From Undibacterium cyanobacteriorum (GTDB taxonomy: Bacteria > Pseudomonadota > Gammaproteobacteria > Burkholderiales > Burkholderiaceae_D): a DNA stretch of 64,000 nucleotides. The notes beneath the pieces are model-generated. The model did not search any database and was not told where the DNA came from. It saw only the letters and a program-made list of their open reading frames with translations. How positions within the stretch are numbered: position 1 is the first letter of the stretch; each line of letters starts with the position of its first letter. A program made the translations under genes and the position numbers. Location: the NCBI RefSeq assembly GCF_031326225.1, contig NZ_CP133720.1:1612001-1676000 (forward strand), in the 5' to 3' direction. This document shows, piece after piece, positions 62,323-64,000 of this stretch.

Positions 62323-64000
62323 ATGTTTTTTCTTGCATTGAAGATGACTCAGCGCGATTGGCGCTCCGGCGAGTTGCGATTTTTATTGGTCGCCTTGATG
62401 GTCGCGGTTGCTTCACTGACTTCGGTCGGTTTCTTTGTCGACCGATTACGCGCTGGTTTGGCCAGAGATGCGAGTCAAGTGCTGGCGGCGGATTTGTTGG
62501 TCAGTTCGACCAAAGAGATTCGCGCCGATTGGAAAAATGCCGCGCAACAGCGTTCCCTACAAATCGCCGAAACAGTCGTGTTTCCGAGTATGGCGATTGC
62601 TGGTGAGGGCGACAGTGCGAATGCGAAATTGGTGACGATTAAGGCGGTGACGACCGCATATCCTCTGCGTGGAAGTTTGAAGCTAGAAGACAGCAGCAAT
62701 TCCCCGTCGGGCAAAAAAGCGAAAGACAAAACTGCGATTGGTGGACCTCAACGCGGCACGATTTGGGTTGACGCAGCCCTGTTTCCCAGCCTTAAAGTTC
62801 AGCTTGGAGATAAGATCAGTCTCGGCGATCAACAGTTTCAAATCGCTGGAGTGATTGCTGCCGAACCTGATCGCGGCGCAGGCTTTCTAGGCTTCGCTCC
62901 ACGCGTCATGATGGCCATGTCTGATCTTGCGGCAACGAATTTGATACAAGATGGTTCGCGCGCGACGTATCGGTTCTTGATTGCGGGAGAAAAGGCCAAG
63001 ATCGCCGAATTCCAAACTTTCCTTGAGCAAGATATTAAAAGCAAAGAGTTGAAGGGCACGCGGATCGAAACCATCGAGAACGGCAATGAACAATTGCGGA
63101 CAACACTGGATCGTGCCGATCAATTCTTGAGTATGGTGAGTGTGTTGTCGGCAATGTTGTCAGCGGTGGCGATTGCCATGGCGGCACGTCGCTTCATGCA
63201 AAGACACCTCGATGCCTGCGCCATGTTGCGCTGTTTGGGGCTGACGCAAAATCAAGTGACAGGGATGTATCTGATTGAATTTGCATTGCTGGGCATCGTC
63301 GGCAGTGTTGCCGGAGTATTGGTTGGTTACTTGAGTCATTACCTGTTGTTGGAATGGCTGGGGAAATTCGTGGCGAGTGATCTACCGAGCGCAACGATTT
63401 TGCCTGCCTTGCAAGGTTTGGCGGTGGGAATGCTGTTGCTGCTGGGTTTCGCTATGCCTCCCATTTTGCAATTGCGTAATGTTCCCCATAACCGCGTGAT
63501 TCGCCGCGAACAAGAAGTACCGCAAGCATCGGTGCTACTCACTTATGGTATCGGATTGGCGATGTTTATCGCTTTGTTGCTGTGGCAGACGGGTGACGTC
63601 AAAGTAGGTGTGACGGTCGCGCTAGGCTTTTTGCTTGGAATGAGTTTGTTTGCGCTGTTGGCGTGGGCTGGGATTAAGCTGTTAAAGCGTGTCCGCAATG
63701 TGTCTAGTAACGCCGCTTGGCGCTTCGCCATCACGGCTCTACAACGTCGACCCGGTGCGACCATTACCCAAGTCGTCGCTTTATCTTTGGGTTTGATGGC
63801 CTTGTTGTTATTGACCGTGGTACGTGGGGATTTGATCGCAGCATGGAAGCAAGCCACGCCGCCGGACGCGCCAAATCATTTCATCGTCAACATTCAACCA
63901 GATCAAAAACAAGAGATTGCCGATCGCCTGCGTGATTTTGGTAGCCCTGTCATGTATCCGATGATACGGGGTCGTTTGATCGAAATTAACGGCGTCACGC
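62323..64000 (+). CDS. FtsX-like ABC permease (YbbP type), cut by window end
   Basis: At least 559 residues, open at the right edge. An N-terminal membrane helix (LRFLLVALMVAVASLTSVGFFVDRL) precedes a large periplasmic domain (about 40-265), then FtsX-type helices with ARRFMQRHLDACAMLRCLGLTQNQV and a second set starting near residue 490 (AWRFAITALQRRPGATITQVVALSLGLMALLL). This two-times-FtsX arrangement matches YbbP-type permeases of about 800-850 residues that work with a YbbA-type ATPase, not visible in the window. ATG 62323 gives the natural start; the frame includes no stop to 64000. Confidence 0.88.
   Translation, partial: MFFLALKMTQRDWRSGELRFLLVALMVAVASLTSVGFFVDRLRAGLARDASQVLAADLLVSSTKEIRADWKNAAQQRSLQIAETVVFPSMAIAGEGDSANAKLVTIKAVTTAYPLRGSLKLEDSSNSPSGKKAKDKTAIGGPQRGTIWVDAALFPSLKVQLGDKISLGDQQFQIAGVIAAEPDRGAGFLGFAPRVMMAMSDLAATNLIQDGSRATYRFLIAGEKAKIAEFQTFLEQDIKSKELKGTRIETIENGNEQLRTTLDRADQFLSMVSVLSAMLSAVAIAMAARRFMQRHLDACAMLRCLGLTQNQVTGMYLIEFALLGIVGSVAGVLVGYLSHYLLLEWLGKFVASDLPSATILPALQGLAVGMLLLLGFAMPPILQLRNVPHNRVIRREQEVPQASVLLTYGIGLAMFIALLLWQTGDVKVGVTVALGFLLGMSLFALLAWAGIKLLKRVRNVSSNAAWRFAITALQRRPGATITQVVALSLGLMALLLLTVVRGDLIAAWKQATPPDAPNHFIVNIQPDQKQEIADRLRDFGSPVMYPMIRGRLIEINGVT

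Noticed and set aside
1..64000. tRNA, rRNA, CRISPR arrays, transposases, integrases or prophage genes
   Set aside because: I looked for typical repeats, catalytic motifs and tRNA T-loops on both strands and found none I could support.

Overview
The window reads as a chromosomal segment of a betaproteobacterium, most likely Burkholderiales/Oxalobacteraceae and possibly close to Undibacterium. The reasons are a betaproteobacterial-type general porin, a hexR-pgl-zwf / edd-eda-pgi Entner-Doudoroff locus, DUF349 and DUF455 proteins, and short gaps with clear rho-independent terminators. Genus level is inference. I see no rRNA, tRNA, insertion sequence, integrase or CRISPR array. It looks like core and lineage-level DNA rather than a mobile island.

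Layout. 0.2-5 kb: a membrane acyltransferase, an unknown membrane protein, an unknown anchored periplasmic protein and a divergent cysteinyl-tRNA synthetase. 5.5-12.9 kb: a GGDEF protein, then an amino-acid/PLP block (MocR-type regulator, RidA-like protein, aminotransferase, M24 peptidase) and an RsuA-type pseudouridine synthase. 13-15.8 kb: orphan ParA, a lysophospholipid-type acyltransferase, a FliL-like protein and an HDOD protein. 16-27.1 kb: central carbon metabolism, with zwf-pgl-hexR transcribed leftward, edd-eda-pgi rightward, and then ppc. A HexR-like operator lies in the divergent gap.

27.2-32 kb: mobB, a YjfB-like small protein, a bacteriohemerythrin, an S4 RNA-binding protein, and the most interesting locus: a four-gene bufferin-type (gig/buf-like) operon. 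It encodes a secreted four-cysteine precursor (DUF2282), an MNIO/DUF692 enzyme, its DUF2063 partner and a DoxX membrane protein. A strong hairpin-T-tract lies between precursor and enzyme genes. 32-38.3 kb: an SGNH lipoprotein, a porin, cNMP-GGDEF and HDOD signalling proteins and a small secreted His/Arg-rich protein. 38.5-46.5 kb: M14 carboxypeptidase, DUF349 protein, maleylacetoacetate isomerase-like GST, stand-alone receiver protein and M1 aminopeptidase. 46.5-50.8 kb: a compact adaptor-ATPase-permease-permease ABC exporter operon.

51-57.6 kb: a solute-binding-like protein, Hsp33, gamma-carbonic anhydrase, DUF455 ferritin-like protein, FlgT-like lipoprotein, an alpha/beta hydrolase behind a repressor-type promoter, and a phospholipase-A2-like lipoprotein. 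57.8-60.4 kb: an ECF sigma factor followed by two exported or membrane proteins. 60.9 kb to the end: a Cys/Met-metabolism PLP enzyme and a large FtsX-family permease cut by the window edge.

All family calls come from reading motifs in the translations. No database search was run. Several starts were moved inward where an in-frame start codon has a better ribosome-binding site.
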